A DNA stretch of 64,000 nucleotides from Longimicrobium terrae (GTDB lineage Bacteria; Gemmatimonadota; Gemmatimonadetes; Longimicrobiales; Longimicrobiaceae): the NCBI RefSeq assembly GCF_014202995.1, contig NZ_JACHIA010000009.1, forward strand, positions 156,279 through 220,278, in the 5' to 3' direction. The position numbers and the translations under genes are program-made. The stretch's first letter is position 1, and the number at the start of each line of letters is the position of its first letter. Under the pieces are notes generated by a model. That model was not told the origin of the DNA, ran no database searches, and worked only from the letters and a program-made list of their open reading frames with translations. Below are positions 33,679 through 42,340 of this stretch, piece by piece.

Positions 33679-34815
33679 TCAACGCTCGATGCGCAGCAGC
33701 CCCATGCGGGCGCTGGCCTTGAGAAACGCTTCCGCCGAGTGGGACGGAACGTCGCGCCCGGTGCGTTCGTGAATCTGCCGCGCCGCGCGCCGCATGAAGG
33801 TGCCCAGGCTGAGCGCCGGCTCGCCGCACGCATCGCGCATTCCGCCCACGATGTCGTCCCACGAGCCTTCGAACACGCTCCCCTCCGCGGTGCGGATGCG
33901 GTGCGCCGCAGCCTCCGGCTCCGCCACGGGGACCGGCGCGTTGGGGCCCAGCACCTTCATCATGAAGTCCATCTGGGCGCTCAGCTCCAGCGCGGCGGCG
34001 GCCTGCTCGTCCACCACGCCCTCGAACGACGCCTCGACTTCGGCCAGGAGATGATCGACGTCATCCGGCTCGTCGTCCAGCTCCGCAAGCGTGTCGCGCC
34101 AGGGAGCGAACCAGCCGTCGTCCTCGGTCACGCCGTCCAGCTGCGTCTTGAGCTCGATGTAGCGCCAGATGCTGAGCGTGTCCCAGTGCTCCGCCGGGGG
34201 CACCTGCTCCAGCTCCGTGAGCGCGCCGCGCAGGTCGCCGCGGTCGTGCAGCAGGTGCGACAGGTAGATGCGGGCCTCGTGCAGCTCAGCGTCCAGCTTC
34301 AGGGCGCGGCGAAGCTCGCGGCGCGCGCCCAGGTCGTCGCCCAGGGCGTGCAGCGTGTATCCGCGCGCGGCGGCCAGCTCGGCGCTGTCGGCGTGCGAGG
34401 TGCTGAGCGCGGCAAAGCGGGCGCGCGCGTCGGTGAACAATCCTTCGCGGTACAGCGCGCGGCCCACGGTGAGGCCGAGCTCCAGGTCGTCGCCCAGCCC
34501 CATCTCGTCGATCTGGGCAAAGCAGCTGAGCGCGTCCTCTACCCGGCCGAACTTGAGCAGCGTTTCGCCCAGGCCCACCCACGCGTCCTCGTACTCCGAA
34601 TCCAGCTCCAGCGCACGCTCAAAGCACTGGCGCGCCCAGGCGTACTCTTCGCGCGCGATGCGGGTGTAGCCGAGGCCCACCTGCAGCAGCACCGAATCCG
34701 GGTACTGGGCAATGCCGTCCCGCAGCACGTCCAGCGCCTGGTCGTAGTCGCCGGTGTCGTAGTACTTGTGGGCCAGCTCGTCGTACTCTTCGGAGCTGAG
34801 AAATGACGTTCCCAT
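33679..34815 (-). CDS. TPR-repeat protein
   Basis: 378 residues, starting at an ATG with AAGAAGG upstream. At least six TPR-like units run from residue 10 to about 200 (YDELAHKYYDTGDYDQALDV, LGYTRIAREEYAWARQCFER, LGETLLKFGRVEDALSCF and so on). The acidic middle (LDDEPDDVDHLL) is followed by a C-terminal region of about 100 residues that looks like a separate folded domain. No signal peptide, so cytoplasmic. First gene of a four-gene run with a candidate promoter about 100 bases upstream. Confidence 0.85.
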   Translation of the reverse strand: MGTSFLSSEEYDELAHKYYDTGDYDQALDVLRDGIAQYPDSVLLQVGLGYTRIAREEYAWARQCFERALELDSEYEDAWVGLGETLLKFGRVEDALSCFAQIDEMGLGDDLELGLTVGRALYREGLFTDARARFAALSTSHADSAELAAARGYTLHALGDDLGARRELRRALKLDAELHEARIYLSHLLHDRGDLRGALTELEQVPPAEHWDTLSIWRYIELKTQLDGVTEDDGWFAPWRDTLAELDDEPDDVDHLLAEVEASFEGVVDEQAAAALELSAQMDFMMKVLGPNAPVPVAEPEAAAHRIRTAEGSVFEGSWDDIVGGMRDACGEPALSLGTFMRRAARQIHERTGRDVPSHSAEAFLKASARMGLLRIER

Positions 34816-34915
34816 TCAGCCTTCTTTCTGATCTTCCAAAAAGGCGGGGGATGGGCCGCGGCCCGGAACGGGGGCGCGGGGAAACCGACGGGCAAGGTGC
34901 ACGGGCCGCCGCACG

Positions 34916-34945
34916 AATATACACCGGACCGGGCTCACTCTCCAA
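34916..34945 (-). promoter_or_regulatory. Candidate promoter for the TPR/zinc-ribbon/cytochrome run
   Basis: On the minus strand TTGGAG (34945-34940) and TATATT (34921-34916) are 18 bases apart, about 100 bases before the TPR gene. A/T-rich hexamers are rare in this sequence, which adds some weight. Confidence 0.45.
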
Positions 34946-35026
34946 GGCCCGGCGCGGCCTTGCGGGTGCGCGGGAGGGCGGCGAGATTGGTACCGACGCC
35001 CCACGTGAACCGGACCCCGAGGAACG

Positions 35027-35332
35027 ATGTTCGACTGGCTCCGCCGCCGCCGCCTGAGCAACGAGGCCAAGCGCAAGCTCCTGATCGCCGCCGCGCGCGC
35101 GGAAGAGGCGATCGTGGAGACGCACGTGGCCAACGTGCTGGATCTCATGCAGCTCCTGGGCGGCGAGGTGGACGTGGACCGCGGCCTGGAGCTGTATCAC
35201 GAGATGCTCCCCATGGAGGAGCATATCTCCACGACGGTCACCAACCGGGTCCTTGCCCGCTACGAGTCCGCCGCCGTTCCCTCCGCCGCGTCGGGCCGGC
35301 GGTTCGAGAACGTGTTTCGCGACGGGCGGTAG
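35027..35332 (+). CDS. Small hypothetical protein
   Basis: 101 residues with AGGAACG just before the ATG. Helical and charged (MFDWLRRRRLSNEAKRKLLI), with HVANVLDLMQLLGGEVDVDR in the middle. It has no signal peptide or membrane helix and is not recognised. It is divergent from the TPR operon. Confidence 0.65.
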   Translation: MFDWLRRRRLSNEAKRKLLIAAARAEEAIVETHVANVLDLMQLLGGEVDVDRGLELYHEMLPMEEHISTTVTNRVLARYESAAVPSAASGRRFENVFRDGR

Positions 35333-35537
35333 AACCGGCACGCCCCGCGCCATCATCCCACGCCGCCCCGCCCGGGGCGGCGTTTCTGTTTCCATCCCCC
35401 GCCGGCGGTCCTCAACCGGCTGCGCTGCATACCCCGGAGCCCCGGCCGCGTTCGGTGTGCGGGTCGGGGTTCGGGGATGGGGATGGGATGGGGATGATGG
35501 GGGGGATGATGCGCGGTGGATGGTCCGGCCCGGCTGG

Positions 35538-35707
35538 GCCCTCACCCCGCGCGCTGCGCGCGACGACCCTCTCCCACAAACAGCCGTGGGAGAGGGAGCA
35601 CACCCCAGATCGGTGCGGATCGGACGGGTTCGGCGCGCACCGAGGCCGGCCCCCATCCCCGACCCTTCCCCCAAAAACCCCTGGGGGAAGGGAGACCTCA
35701 GCGCCGG
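35538..35707. repeat. Two adjacent G/C palindromic repeat copies
   Basis: 35538-35613 is the inverted form of 23966-24035. 35645-35707 has CCCTTCCCCCA..TGGGGGAAGGG followed by AGACCTCAGCGC, the reverse complement of the CGCTGAGGTCT start seen at 15626 and 26302. Confidence 0.7.
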
Positions 35708-35817
35708 GGCTGGTTCGGTGCGCGACCGGCGGCTTCGGCCCGGCGGTCGGAATCGCGCCTCGAACGGCGCAGATTCGACTCCGCGGATCGTGCCGCCGGT
35801 GGCGTCGCGAGTCCCAT

Positions 35818-35900
35818 ACGCAGTTGAAGCCCCGAACGGCGCCTGTGGGCGTCGTGTCGGGGCTTCCCGCTGTTCGAGCGGCGGATTCATTCGCTCAACG
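35818..35900 (+). repeat. Two-hairpin dispersed repeat, copy 2
   Basis: GAAGCCCCGAACGGCGCC, loop TGTG, GGCGTCGTGTCGGGGCTTC, then CCGCTGTTCGAGCGG and GCGGATTCATTCGCTCAAC. This copy shows the strongest pairing of the long stem. Confidence 0.8.
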
Positions 35901-36045
35901 GCATTCGCTCACGCCTGGCACTTGCCGGTACGCGCCGAAGCATCCGCCCCGACAACCCTCCCCCAGTCTTTTTTGGGGGAGGGTGGGCCGGTGGTGCCGG
36001 CCCGGGTGGGGGCCGCTCGTGGAGCCCGCCCGCCGCACCGAATCC

Positions 36046-36093
36046 CTCCGCGACCTCCGCGCTCCCCGCGGCCTCCGCGTGAGGGCAGTTGCC
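36046..36093. repeat. Half-copy of the nested-palindrome family
   Basis: CTCCGCGACCTCCGCG..CGCGGCCTCCGCGTGAG..CAGTTGCC, matching the right arm of the element at 46347-46640. Another fragment is at 52059-52090. Confidence 0.65.
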
Positions 36094-36096
36094 GGA

Positions 36097-37482
36097 CTAC
36101 TCCGCCGCCGCTTCTTCCGCCATCTGCGCCGGCGCGGGATCGGAAAGCCGCAGGCAGGTCACGCGGCGCTCCTCCGTCTCTTCCACGCGCAGCGTCATGG
36201 GCCCGTCCTGCCCGCGGACGAGCACGGAGTCGCCCACCTCCGGCACCCGCCCCAGCGTGCCGAACACGTATCCGCCCACGGTGTCGAATTCCTCCTCCGG
36301 AATCCGCAGCCCGAACCGCTCGTTCACGTCGGAAATCAGCACGCCGCCGTCAATCAGCACGTCGCCCTCCGGCGTCGGCTCGAACTCCGGGTCCGCCTCG
36401 TCGAACTCGTCCGTGATCTCGCCCACGATCTCCTCCAGCAGATCTTCCAGCGTTACCACGCCGTACGTGCCGCCAAACTCGTCCAGCACGATGGCCAGAT
36501 GGACGGACGCGGCGCGCAGTTCGGAAAGCAGTTCATCCACCGGCTTGCTGTCGGGGACGAAGTACACGGAGCGCAGGATCTCGCGCACGTCGAACGGACC
36601 GGCCAGGTCGCCCGCGCGCTCGTGCACCACGCGCAGCAGGTCCTTGGTGAGCACCACGCCCAGCACGGTGTCGATCGTCCCCTCGTACACGGGCAGACGC
36701 GAATGCCCTTCGACGGTCGCGATCTCCAGCAGCCGCGCCAGCGACACCTCCACCGGCACCGCGACGACCTCGGGACGCGGCGTCATCACCTCGCGCACCA
36801 CGGTTTCGCTGATCTCAAAGACGCCGCGCAGCATCTCGCGCTCGTCCTCTTCCATCTGCCCCGGCGTGCTTTCCGACTGCGGCTGCGTGACGAGCAGGCG
36901 AAGCTCCTCCGGCGTCTGCACCAGGGGATGGAACCCGGTGGAGGTCACGCCGAACAGCCGCACGATGCCGCGCACCAGAAAGTTGAGCGGCCAGGTGACG
37001 GGGGTGAGGACGAGCGCCAGCAGCCGCAGCGGCGCCACGGCCAGGTTGGCGGTGATCCACTCCGCGCGATGCACGGCGATCAGCTTGGGCACTTGCTGCC
37101 CCAGCGTGGCGTGCATCAGCGACACCCCCAGCAGCGCCAGAAAGACGGCGACCGCGGTGGTGGAGCCGATGGCCAGGCCCAGGATGCGCACCGTGCCGCG
37201 CCCCATCACGGGGAGCAGATAGGTGTGGGCGAGGCGGACGGAGTAGAAGCCGAGGGCCACGGAGGCCAGCGAGCGCGCCACCTGCGCGGCGAACACGAGT
37301 TCCTCCAGCCGGTCGAGCGCGGGAAGCACGCGCGCCGCCTGGGCGTTCCCCTGGCGTACGGAGCGCTCGATGCGGATGCGGCGAACCGCGATCAGGGCAA
37401 ATTCGGCCGCCACCAGAAAGGCGTTGGCCGCAATCAGCCCAAGAATGTAGAGAAGGGAAAAACTGCCGGGGTCGGAATCCAT
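36097..37482 (-). CDS. CorC/HlyC (CNNM) family membrane protein
   Basis: 461 residues. The N-terminal DUF21 domain has about three to four membrane helices (LYILGLIAANAFLVAAEFAL, GTVRILGLAIGSTTAVAVFLAL, APLRLLALVLTPVTWPL). Then come a CBS pair (about residues 215-335, EVMTPRPEVVAVP, GHSRLPVYEGTIDTVLGVV, IVLDEFGGTYGVVTLEDLLE) and a C-terminal transporter-associated domain (LRIPEEEFDTVGGYVFG). Family members export or handle Mg2+/Co2+; some were misnamed hemolysins. Inner membrane. The gene follows a small gene on the same strand. Confidence 0.93.
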   Translation of the reverse strand: MDSDPGSFSLLYILGLIAANAFLVAAEFALIAVRRIRIERSVRQGNAQAARVLPALDRLEELVFAAQVARSLASVALGFYSVRLAHTYLLPVMGRGTVRILGLAIGSTTAVAVFLALLGVSLMHATLGQQVPKLIAVHRAEWITANLAVAPLRLLALVLTPVTWPLNFLVRGIVRLFGVTSTGFHPLVQTPEELRLLVTQPQSESTPGQMEEDEREMLRGVFEISETVVREVMTPRPEVVAVPVEVSLARLLEIATVEGHSRLPVYEGTIDTVLGVVLTKDLLRVVHERAGDLAGPFDVREILRSVYFVPDSKPVDELLSELRAASVHLAIVLDEFGGTYGVVTLEDLLEEIVGEITDEFDEADPEFEPTPEGDVLIDGGVLISDVNERFGLRIPEEEFDTVGGYVFGTLGRVPEVGDSVLVRGQDGPMTLRVEETEERRVTCLRLSDPAPAQMAEEAAAE

Positions 37483-37584
37483 GCGGGGGACCGGGGTAAG
37501 TGCGCCGTGGCGCAGAGCCGCGGCGCGCGGCGGGCCGAACGGGAGGCGGACCGCGCCGCCTCCCCTGCCCCGCCGCGAACGCCG

Positions 37585-37905
37585 TCAGGCCGCGGCGGGC
37601 TCCTGCTCCTGCTCCGCGTCCTCGTGGGTTTCCGCGACCGCGGGCTCCACGTCGGCGGCGTTGGAGATCACCGGGCTGCAGAAGCGCAGGCCGATCGTCT
37701 CCAGCTCCTTCAGCTCGCGCTCCGTAAGCGCGGAATGGCGTTCCTTGAGGAACTCCACCGTATCCTTCATCCACTCCTGCTGCTGATCGGGCGAAGCCTT
37801 CATCACGCCGCAGCGGTGGATATGTCCGAACAGTTCGTTGCGCGCCTCGTCCAGCGCGGTGGGGCGGCTGGTGCGCTGGGGCGCGCGGTCACGATTACGG
37901 CTCAA
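37585..37905 (-). CDS. Small hypothetical protein with TTG start
   Basis: 106 residues. No ATG fits the conserved start; a TTG at 37905 has a perfect AGGAGG five bases upstream, which decides the start. The protein is charged and helical (MSRNRDRAPQRTSRPTALDE, then GHIHRCGVMKAS and LKERHSALTERELKELETI), and ends with an acidic tail (ETHEDAEQEQEPAAA). Not recognised. It lies 102 bases upstream of the CorC-type gene. Confidence 0.75.
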   Translation of the reverse strand: MSRNRDRAPQRTSRPTALDEARNELFGHIHRCGVMKASPDQQQEWMKDTVEFLKERHSALTERELKELETIGLRFCSPVISNAADVEPAVAETHEDAEQEQEPAAA

Positions 37906-38070
37906 ATGTGCCTCCTGGGTAGATGAGTCACCGTCCCTCCGCGGAGGGACCGGACACGTGCATTTGTGTATAGCCCGGAAAGATAGCGGATTTCCGCCCC
38001 CGGCGAAACGGCTGCCGTGCGGCGGGTCCGGTGCTTGCCTGCCGTTGATTGCATCGGTTGCGCGGCTCTG

Positions 38071-38940
38071 GTGAGCCGAACGTTTCCTTATACCCCGCGG
38101 CGCCCGGAAGTGCCCCTTCGCACCCTGCCCCAGCTGATTCGCCAGGAGCCCGGCCGCCACGTCCGCTGGCGCGACCTGGACCTGCGCACGCACCAGGCGG
38201 AGCTCGGACCCTATCGCATTCACTGGGCCGAGGCGGGAGCAGGGGAGGAGGCGGTGGCGCTGCTGCACGGGCTGAGCGGTTCGTCGCGCTGGTGGGCGCG
38301 CAACATCCGCGCGCTGGCCGACCGCTACCGCGTGCTGATTCCCGACGTGATCGGCTTCGGGCGCAGTCGGCACTCGGCGTTTTCGCTCCCGGACGTGGCC
38401 ACGGTGGCCGGCGTGCTGGCGGAGTGGATGCACGGCGCGGCGGGTGAGCCCGTCCACCTGGTGGGCCACTCCATGGGCGGACAGCTGGCCATTCACGTGG
38501 CCGCGCGCCATGGCGAGAGCGTGCGCCGGCTGGTGCTGGTGGATGCGGCCGGGCTGCCCCGCCCGCTCACGCCGCGCCACGTGATGCGCTTTGCGTACGA
38601 GGTGGCGCCCCCGCGGCGGTGGGGCGATCCCACCTTTCTGCCCATCATCGTGGGCGACGCGCTTTCGGCCGGGCCGTGGCGGGTGATGCGCGCGCTGCGC
38701 CACATTCTGCGGGACGACGTGCGCCCGCTGCTTCCCCGGATCCGCCACCAGACGCTGCTGATGTGGGGCGGGCTGGACACCATCATCCCGCTGGAGCACG
38801 GCAGGGAGATGCGCGCCGCGATTCCCGATTCGCGGCTGCTGGTGCTGGACGGCGCCTTTCACAACCCCATGGTGGACCGTCCGGCGGACTTCAACCAGGC
38901 ACTGCTCGCCTTTCTGGCGGGAACGGAGGTCGGCGAGTGA
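38071..38940 (+). CDS. Alpha/beta hydrolase
   Basis: About 289 residues from a GTG at 38071; a GTG at 38110 is an alternative. The hydrolase triad is visible: nucleophile Ser in VGHSMGGQLA, Asp in GGLDTIIP and His in GAFHNPMVD. The oxyanion region reads LLHGLSGSSRWW. It cleaves ester or similar bonds of unknown substrate, in the cytoplasm. Its stop overlaps the GTG start of a second hydrolase (GTGA), so the two are translated together. Confidence 0.88.
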   Translation: MSRTFPYTPRRPEVPLRTLPQLIRQEPGRHVRWRDLDLRTHQAELGPYRIHWAEAGAGEEAVALLHGLSGSSRWWARNIRALADRYRVLIPDVIGFGRSRHSAFSLPDVATVAGVLAEWMHGAAGEPVHLVGHSMGGQLAIHVAARHGESVRRLVLVDAAGLPRPLTPRHVMRFAYEVAPPRRWGDPTFLPIIVGDALSAGPWRVMRALRHILRDDVRPLLPRIRHQTLLMWGGLDTIIPLEHGREMRAAIPDSRLLVLDGAFHNPMVDRPADFNQALLAFLAGTEVGE

Positions 38941-39731
38941 CGGATGGAGCCCGGTTGGGCGCCGCGGCGGCGCAGTGGGCGGGGACGCACCGGGTGCAGG
39001 CGGGGCCGTGGTGGATGCGGTACCGGGACGCGGGAGAGGGGCCGCCGCTGGTGCTGGTGCACGGGCTGGGGTGCTCGGCGGACTACTGGGTGCGCAACGG
39101 GGCGTGGCTGGCGGCCGCGGGCTATCGCGTGCTCGCGCCGGACCTTCCCGGCTTCGGGCGCACGCAGGGGCCCAGGGCGGGGTTGAGCATTCCCGCGCAG
39201 GCCCGCGCCATCCGCAAGTTCGCCGAGGCGCTGAACCTGGGGCCGGCGGTGTACCTGGGGCACTCGCTTTCGTGCCAGGCCGTGCTGGAGTTCGCGGGGG
39301 CGGTGCCGGAGCGCGTGGCGGGGGTGATCCTGGCCGCGCCCACGGGAGACCGGCGGCGCAAGCGGCTTCTGCACGAGGCGCTCGGCTTCATGCAGGACAT
39401 TCCGCGCGAGCCGTTTTCGCTGGTGCCGTTCATCGCCGACGCGTACGTGCGGGCGGGGCCGGTGCGGTGGGCGCGCACGTGGCTGGCGGGAAAGAGCCAC
39501 GACGCGTTTCGCGCGGCGGGGCGGGTGCGCGCGCCGGGGCTGGTGCTGGTGGGCGAACGCGATCCCGTGGTGTCCAACCACTTCGCCACGTCCATCGCCC
39601 GCGCGCTGCCGGATGCGCGGGTGCAGATGGTGCCGGACGCCGCGCACGCGCTGATCTACAACCAGTCCGAGCGCTTCAACGCCGCCGTCATCCGCTTCGC
39701 GGACCACTGCCACGCCGCGGTGGGCGCCTGA
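38937..39731 (+). CDS. Alpha/beta hydrolase, second of a tandem pair
   Basis: 264 residues from the GTG overlapping the previous stop. The triad is Ser in LGHSLSCQAVLEF, Asp in GERDPVVSNH and His in PDAAHALIYNQ; the oxyanion region is VHGLGCSADYW. It is similar in layout to the first hydrolase but clearly diverged, consistent with an old duplication or a two-step pathway. Substrate unknown. Confidence 0.88.
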   Translation: MTDGARLGAAAAQWAGTHRVQAGPWWMRYRDAGEGPPLVLVHGLGCSADYWVRNGAWLAAAGYRVLAPDLPGFGRTQGPRAGLSIPAQARAIRKFAEALNLGPAVYLGHSLSCQAVLEFAGAVPERVAGVILAAPTGDRRRKRLLHEALGFMQDIPREPFSLVPFIADAYVRAGPVRWARTWLAGKSHDAFRAAGRVRAPGLVLVGERDPVVSNHFATSIARALPDARVQMVPDAAHALIYNQSERFNAAVIRFADHCHAAVGA

Positions 39732-39745
39732 TGCTCGACCAGAGT

Positions 39746-39973
39746 TTGTCATCCTGAGCGAAGCGCGGCGCCGTCTCTTCCGACACGCCGGACCGTAGCG
39801 CGAAGTCGAAGGATCCTGCCACGGTGGATGCGGATCGCGCGGCAGATGGGGAACGGATCAGACTCGAACCTGGGTGCGCGCGGCTGGCGATGTGGCAAGA
39901 TCCTTCGACTCGCTGCATGGTCTGGCGCACCCGGAAAGTACGGCATCGCCGCTCGCTCAGGATGACAAACGGG
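39746..39973. repeat. Inverted repeat related to the MITE-like family
   Basis: Begins TTTGTCATCCTGAGCGA and ends TCGCTCAGGATGACAAAC. An inner pair CGAAGGATCCTGCCAC / GGCAAGATCCTTCG is also inverted. The core GTCATCCTGAG and AAGGATC are shared with 9608-9802. Confidence 0.75.
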
Positions 39974-40098
39974 GGCGCGTCTCGTCTCCCCGCGCGCATT
40001 CCGTCCGTCCTCCGTGTCCTCCGTGCATCCTCCGTGACCTCTGTGCGAAACGGCAGTTGGCAGACTCATCCGCGGCACGGAGCACACGGATAAACGAA

Positions 40099-40131
40099 AA
40101 TCCGCCTCGGGACGTGCTCCCGCGGCGGATT
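40099..40131 (-). terminator. Terminator of the folK-DUF3108 gene run
   Basis: AATCCGCC and GGCGGATT enclose a second G/C stem. On the minus strand TTTTCGTTT follows. It lies 36 bases after the DUF3108 stop. Confidence 0.8.
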
Positions 40132-40166
40132 CTCATCATCAACAGAATTGGGACGTTCGTGGCGGC

Positions 40167-40925
40167 TCAGGTGCCGGGGCGGAACGTGCGCAGAAGCATG
40201 GTCAGCGACCCCACGATCGGCACGCGGCTGCGGATGAGCACCGGAATGCGGTGCTCGTCATCCGAAAGGAACACCTCCGCCTGCCCGCCTTCGCCGAACA
40301 GCCCGTCCGTCTTGATCACCGGCTGCACCACGATGGTGCGGAAGCGCCCCGCGGGAACGCTCACCGTCTCACGGCGCACGACGCGCAGCACCACCGGGTT
40401 TCCGCTCGCCTTGAAGTAGCGGGGCAGCGTGTACACGGCGCCGACCTCCAGCGGCAGCGTACGCGCGTAGTACAGGAACGACAGGTCGTCCAGCGGCTGG
40501 TTGGTGGGAATGGTTCCCGTGCTGCCGTTTTCGCGCCGGTACGTGCGGTTCTCCGGAAAGAAGTCGTACGTGCGGTTCCGGCGATAGCGGACTTCGTGCA
40601 GGTTCTGGTGGAACCGGCGCGAGAACAGCCCGTCGGTGTCGATCCAGCTTTCGTACACGTCTTCCACGCGGGCCAGCGTCACGCGGCCGTTGATGGTCAT
40701 GCGCGTGTGAAAGGTCTGCTCGCCGCGGATGGTCTCCAGCCCCACCACCTGCAGCGTGCCCTGCCCCACCGAGGCCCCGGCCAGCTTCACCTGGTACGTG
40801 GCCAGCTCGCCCGCGCGGAACGGAAGGCGGGCCTGCTGCGCGGACGCATCCGCCGCGCCGGCCGCCAGCACGGCGGTGAGCGCAACGGCCGCAACGCCGC
40901 GCAGGGAACGGATATATGACTTCAT
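40167..40925 (-). CDS. DUF3108 secreted protein
   Basis: 252 residues with a Sec signal ending ADASAQQ. The beta-rich body fits DUF3108: LPFRAGELATYQVKLAGASV, WIDTDGLFSRRFHQNLHEVR and VVRRETVSVPAGRFRTIVVQ. The domain is periplasmic and of unknown function. It starts two bases after the stop of the GT2 gene and is the last gene of the run from folK, so it may act on an envelope polysaccharide or lipid made by its neighbours. Confidence 0.85.
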   Translation of the reverse strand: MKSYIRSLRGVAAVALTAVLAAGAADASAQQARLPFRAGELATYQVKLAGASVGQGTLQVVGLETIRGEQTFHTRMTINGRVTLARVEDVYESWIDTDGLFSRRFHQNLHEVRYRRNRTYDFFPENRTYRRENGSTGTIPTNQPLDDLSFLYYARTLPLEVGAVYTLPRYFKASGNPVVLRVVRRETVSVPAGRFRTIVVQPVIKTDGLFGEGGQAEVFLSDDEHRIPVLIRSRVPIVGSLTMLLRTFRPGT

Positions 40926-40927
40926 CT

Positions 40928-42337
40928 CTACCCTTCGCTTTCAGGAACGGGGGCCGGTGCCCCCTCCGCCGCGTCCCCACCTTCGCGGGAGGCGGCGGGC
41001 TTTCTGCGGCGCGGCCGCCGGGGCCTGCGCCGTGCGGGCGCTGCGCCCTCTTCCGGGGCCGAGCCGTCGTTCAACGCCGCAGCGGAGTCCATCGCGACAC
41101 CCTCGCCGCCCTCCGCCCGCGGTCCACCTTCCTCCGAACGATCCACGCCGGACTCGTCCGCGGACGACGGATCCGCGCCGGACGCATCCATCTCGCCGGG
41201 CGATCCCTCCGCCGCGGCCGCCCGCGCGCGCGCCGACTTGCGCCGCCGCGGCTTGCGCTTGGCCTTGCGCGGGGCGTCTTCCGCTCCGTCCACGGCCGGA
41301 GCCGCGTCCATCTCCTCGATCTCCGCCACCGGAGCCGCGATCGCGTCCTCATCCACCGCGACGGCATCCACGGCCGGCTCGGGACGGGGCGGCTTTTCGC
41401 GGCGGGGGCGCGGCTCGCGCGGCGGGCGGGCCTCCGGTGCCGCGGCCTCGGTGGACGGCGGCGGTGAGGCCGCGCGCGTGCGGGGGCGCGCATCGCGGGC
41501 GTCGCGCGCGGCGCGCAGGTCCGCGGCGGACATGCGGTCCGGCGTGGCGGCGGGCACTTCGCGCTCCGCCAGCGTGTCGCGCTCCTCCGCGGGGCGCACG
41601 GCGCGCGAACGGCCGGGCGCCAGGCGAGCCAGCGCCCACGCCTCGCGCACGGCGTCCCACGGGCGGAAGCGCGATTCGCGGTCGCGCCGCGTGTAGCGCA
41701 GCCCCACCTCGGCCTGCTCGGCGCGGCGCACGTGCGGCGCCACGCGCACCAGCAGTTCGGCGTTCGCCGCCCATCCAGCCCGCGACAGCAGCGGCTTGCC
41801 TTCCACGTCCGCCAGGGCGCGCTTCAGCACCTGCAGCCGGTACGCGCGGAACCCGCTGAACGGGTCGGTGATCTCCCGCGGAACGGCGCTGCGCTTGAGC
41901 AGCCAGGGAAGCCCGGCGCGGGACCAGCGCATCCCGCGCGTGACCTCACCCTCCACCGTGCTCACGGCGGAGCCCACCACGTCCGCGCCGCCCTCGATGC
42001 GCCGCACCAGCGCCGGAATCTCTTCCGGCGGCTCGGTGAAGTCCGCCTGCAGAAAGACGGCGGAATCGCGCTTGGGATGCGTGCTGCGGGCGACCGCCTC
42101 GCGCGCCAGCGTCTCGACCGCGGCGGCGTATCCCCGGTTGCGCTCGTGGCGCACCACCGTAAGCGGCAGCACGCGGGCATAGGGGGCCAGGACCTCGGCC
42201 GTGTCGTCGGTGCTGCCGTCGTCCACCACGAGCAGGTGGTAGTCCCGCCCGAACTCGGCCATGACCTGCCGGATGCGCCACAGAAGGACGCCCACGGTCT
42301 GCGCCTCGTTCAGCGCGGGGATGCAGATGTAGATCAA
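40928..42337 (-). CDS. Family 2 glycosyltransferase with long disordered tail
   Basis: 469 residues. Residues 1-225 are a GT-A glycosyltransferase like dolichyl-phosphate sugar transferases: IYICIPALNEAQTVGVLLWR, LLVVDDGSTDDTAEVL, FLQADFTEPPEEIPALVRRI and DPFSGFRAYRLQVLKRAL. No membrane helix follows. The remaining 245 residues are a low-complexity tail of Pro, Arg, Glu, Ala and Ser with basic blocks (KAKRKPRRRKSARARAAAAE). Such a tail is not part of the usual family length (230-330). It starts three bases after the acyltransferase stop, suggesting lipid-linked sugar synthesis. Confidence 0.88.
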   Translation of the reverse strand: MIYICIPALNEAQTVGVLLWRIRQVMAEFGRDYHLLVVDDGSTDDTAEVLAPYARVLPLTVVRHERNRGYAAAVETLAREAVARSTHPKRDSAVFLQADFTEPPEEIPALVRRIEGGADVVGSAVSTVEGEVTRGMRWSRAGLPWLLKRSAVPREITDPFSGFRAYRLQVLKRALADVEGKPLLSRAGWAANAELLVRVAPHVRRAEQAEVGLRYTRRDRESRFRPWDAVREAWALARLAPGRSRAVRPAEERDTLAEREVPAATPDRMSAADLRAARDARDARPRTRAASPPPSTEAAAPEARPPREPRPRREKPPRPEPAVDAVAVDEDAIAAPVAEIEEMDAAPAVDGAEDAPRKAKRKPRRRKSARARAAAAEGSPGEMDASGADPSSADESGVDRSEEGGPRAEGGEGVAMDSAAALNDGSAPEEGAAPARRRPRRPRRRKPAASREGGDAAEGAPAPVPESEG

Positions 42338-42340
42338 GCC

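Larger units (their letters stand above)
35333..36096. other. Repeat-filled intergenic region
   Basis: 764 bases made mostly of dispersed repeats: G/C palindromes (35538-35707), the two-hairpin element copy 2 (35818-35900) and a half-copy of the 46347-46640 palindrome (36046-36093). A GGGGATGGG-rich simple stretch lies near 35475-35515. No gene seen. Confidence 0.75.
39732..40166. other. Intergenic region with repeat family C
   Basis: Holds the inverted repeat 39746-39973, a CCTCCGTG-rich stretch (about 40010-40062) and the terminator 40099-40131. No gene seen. Confidence 0.7.
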
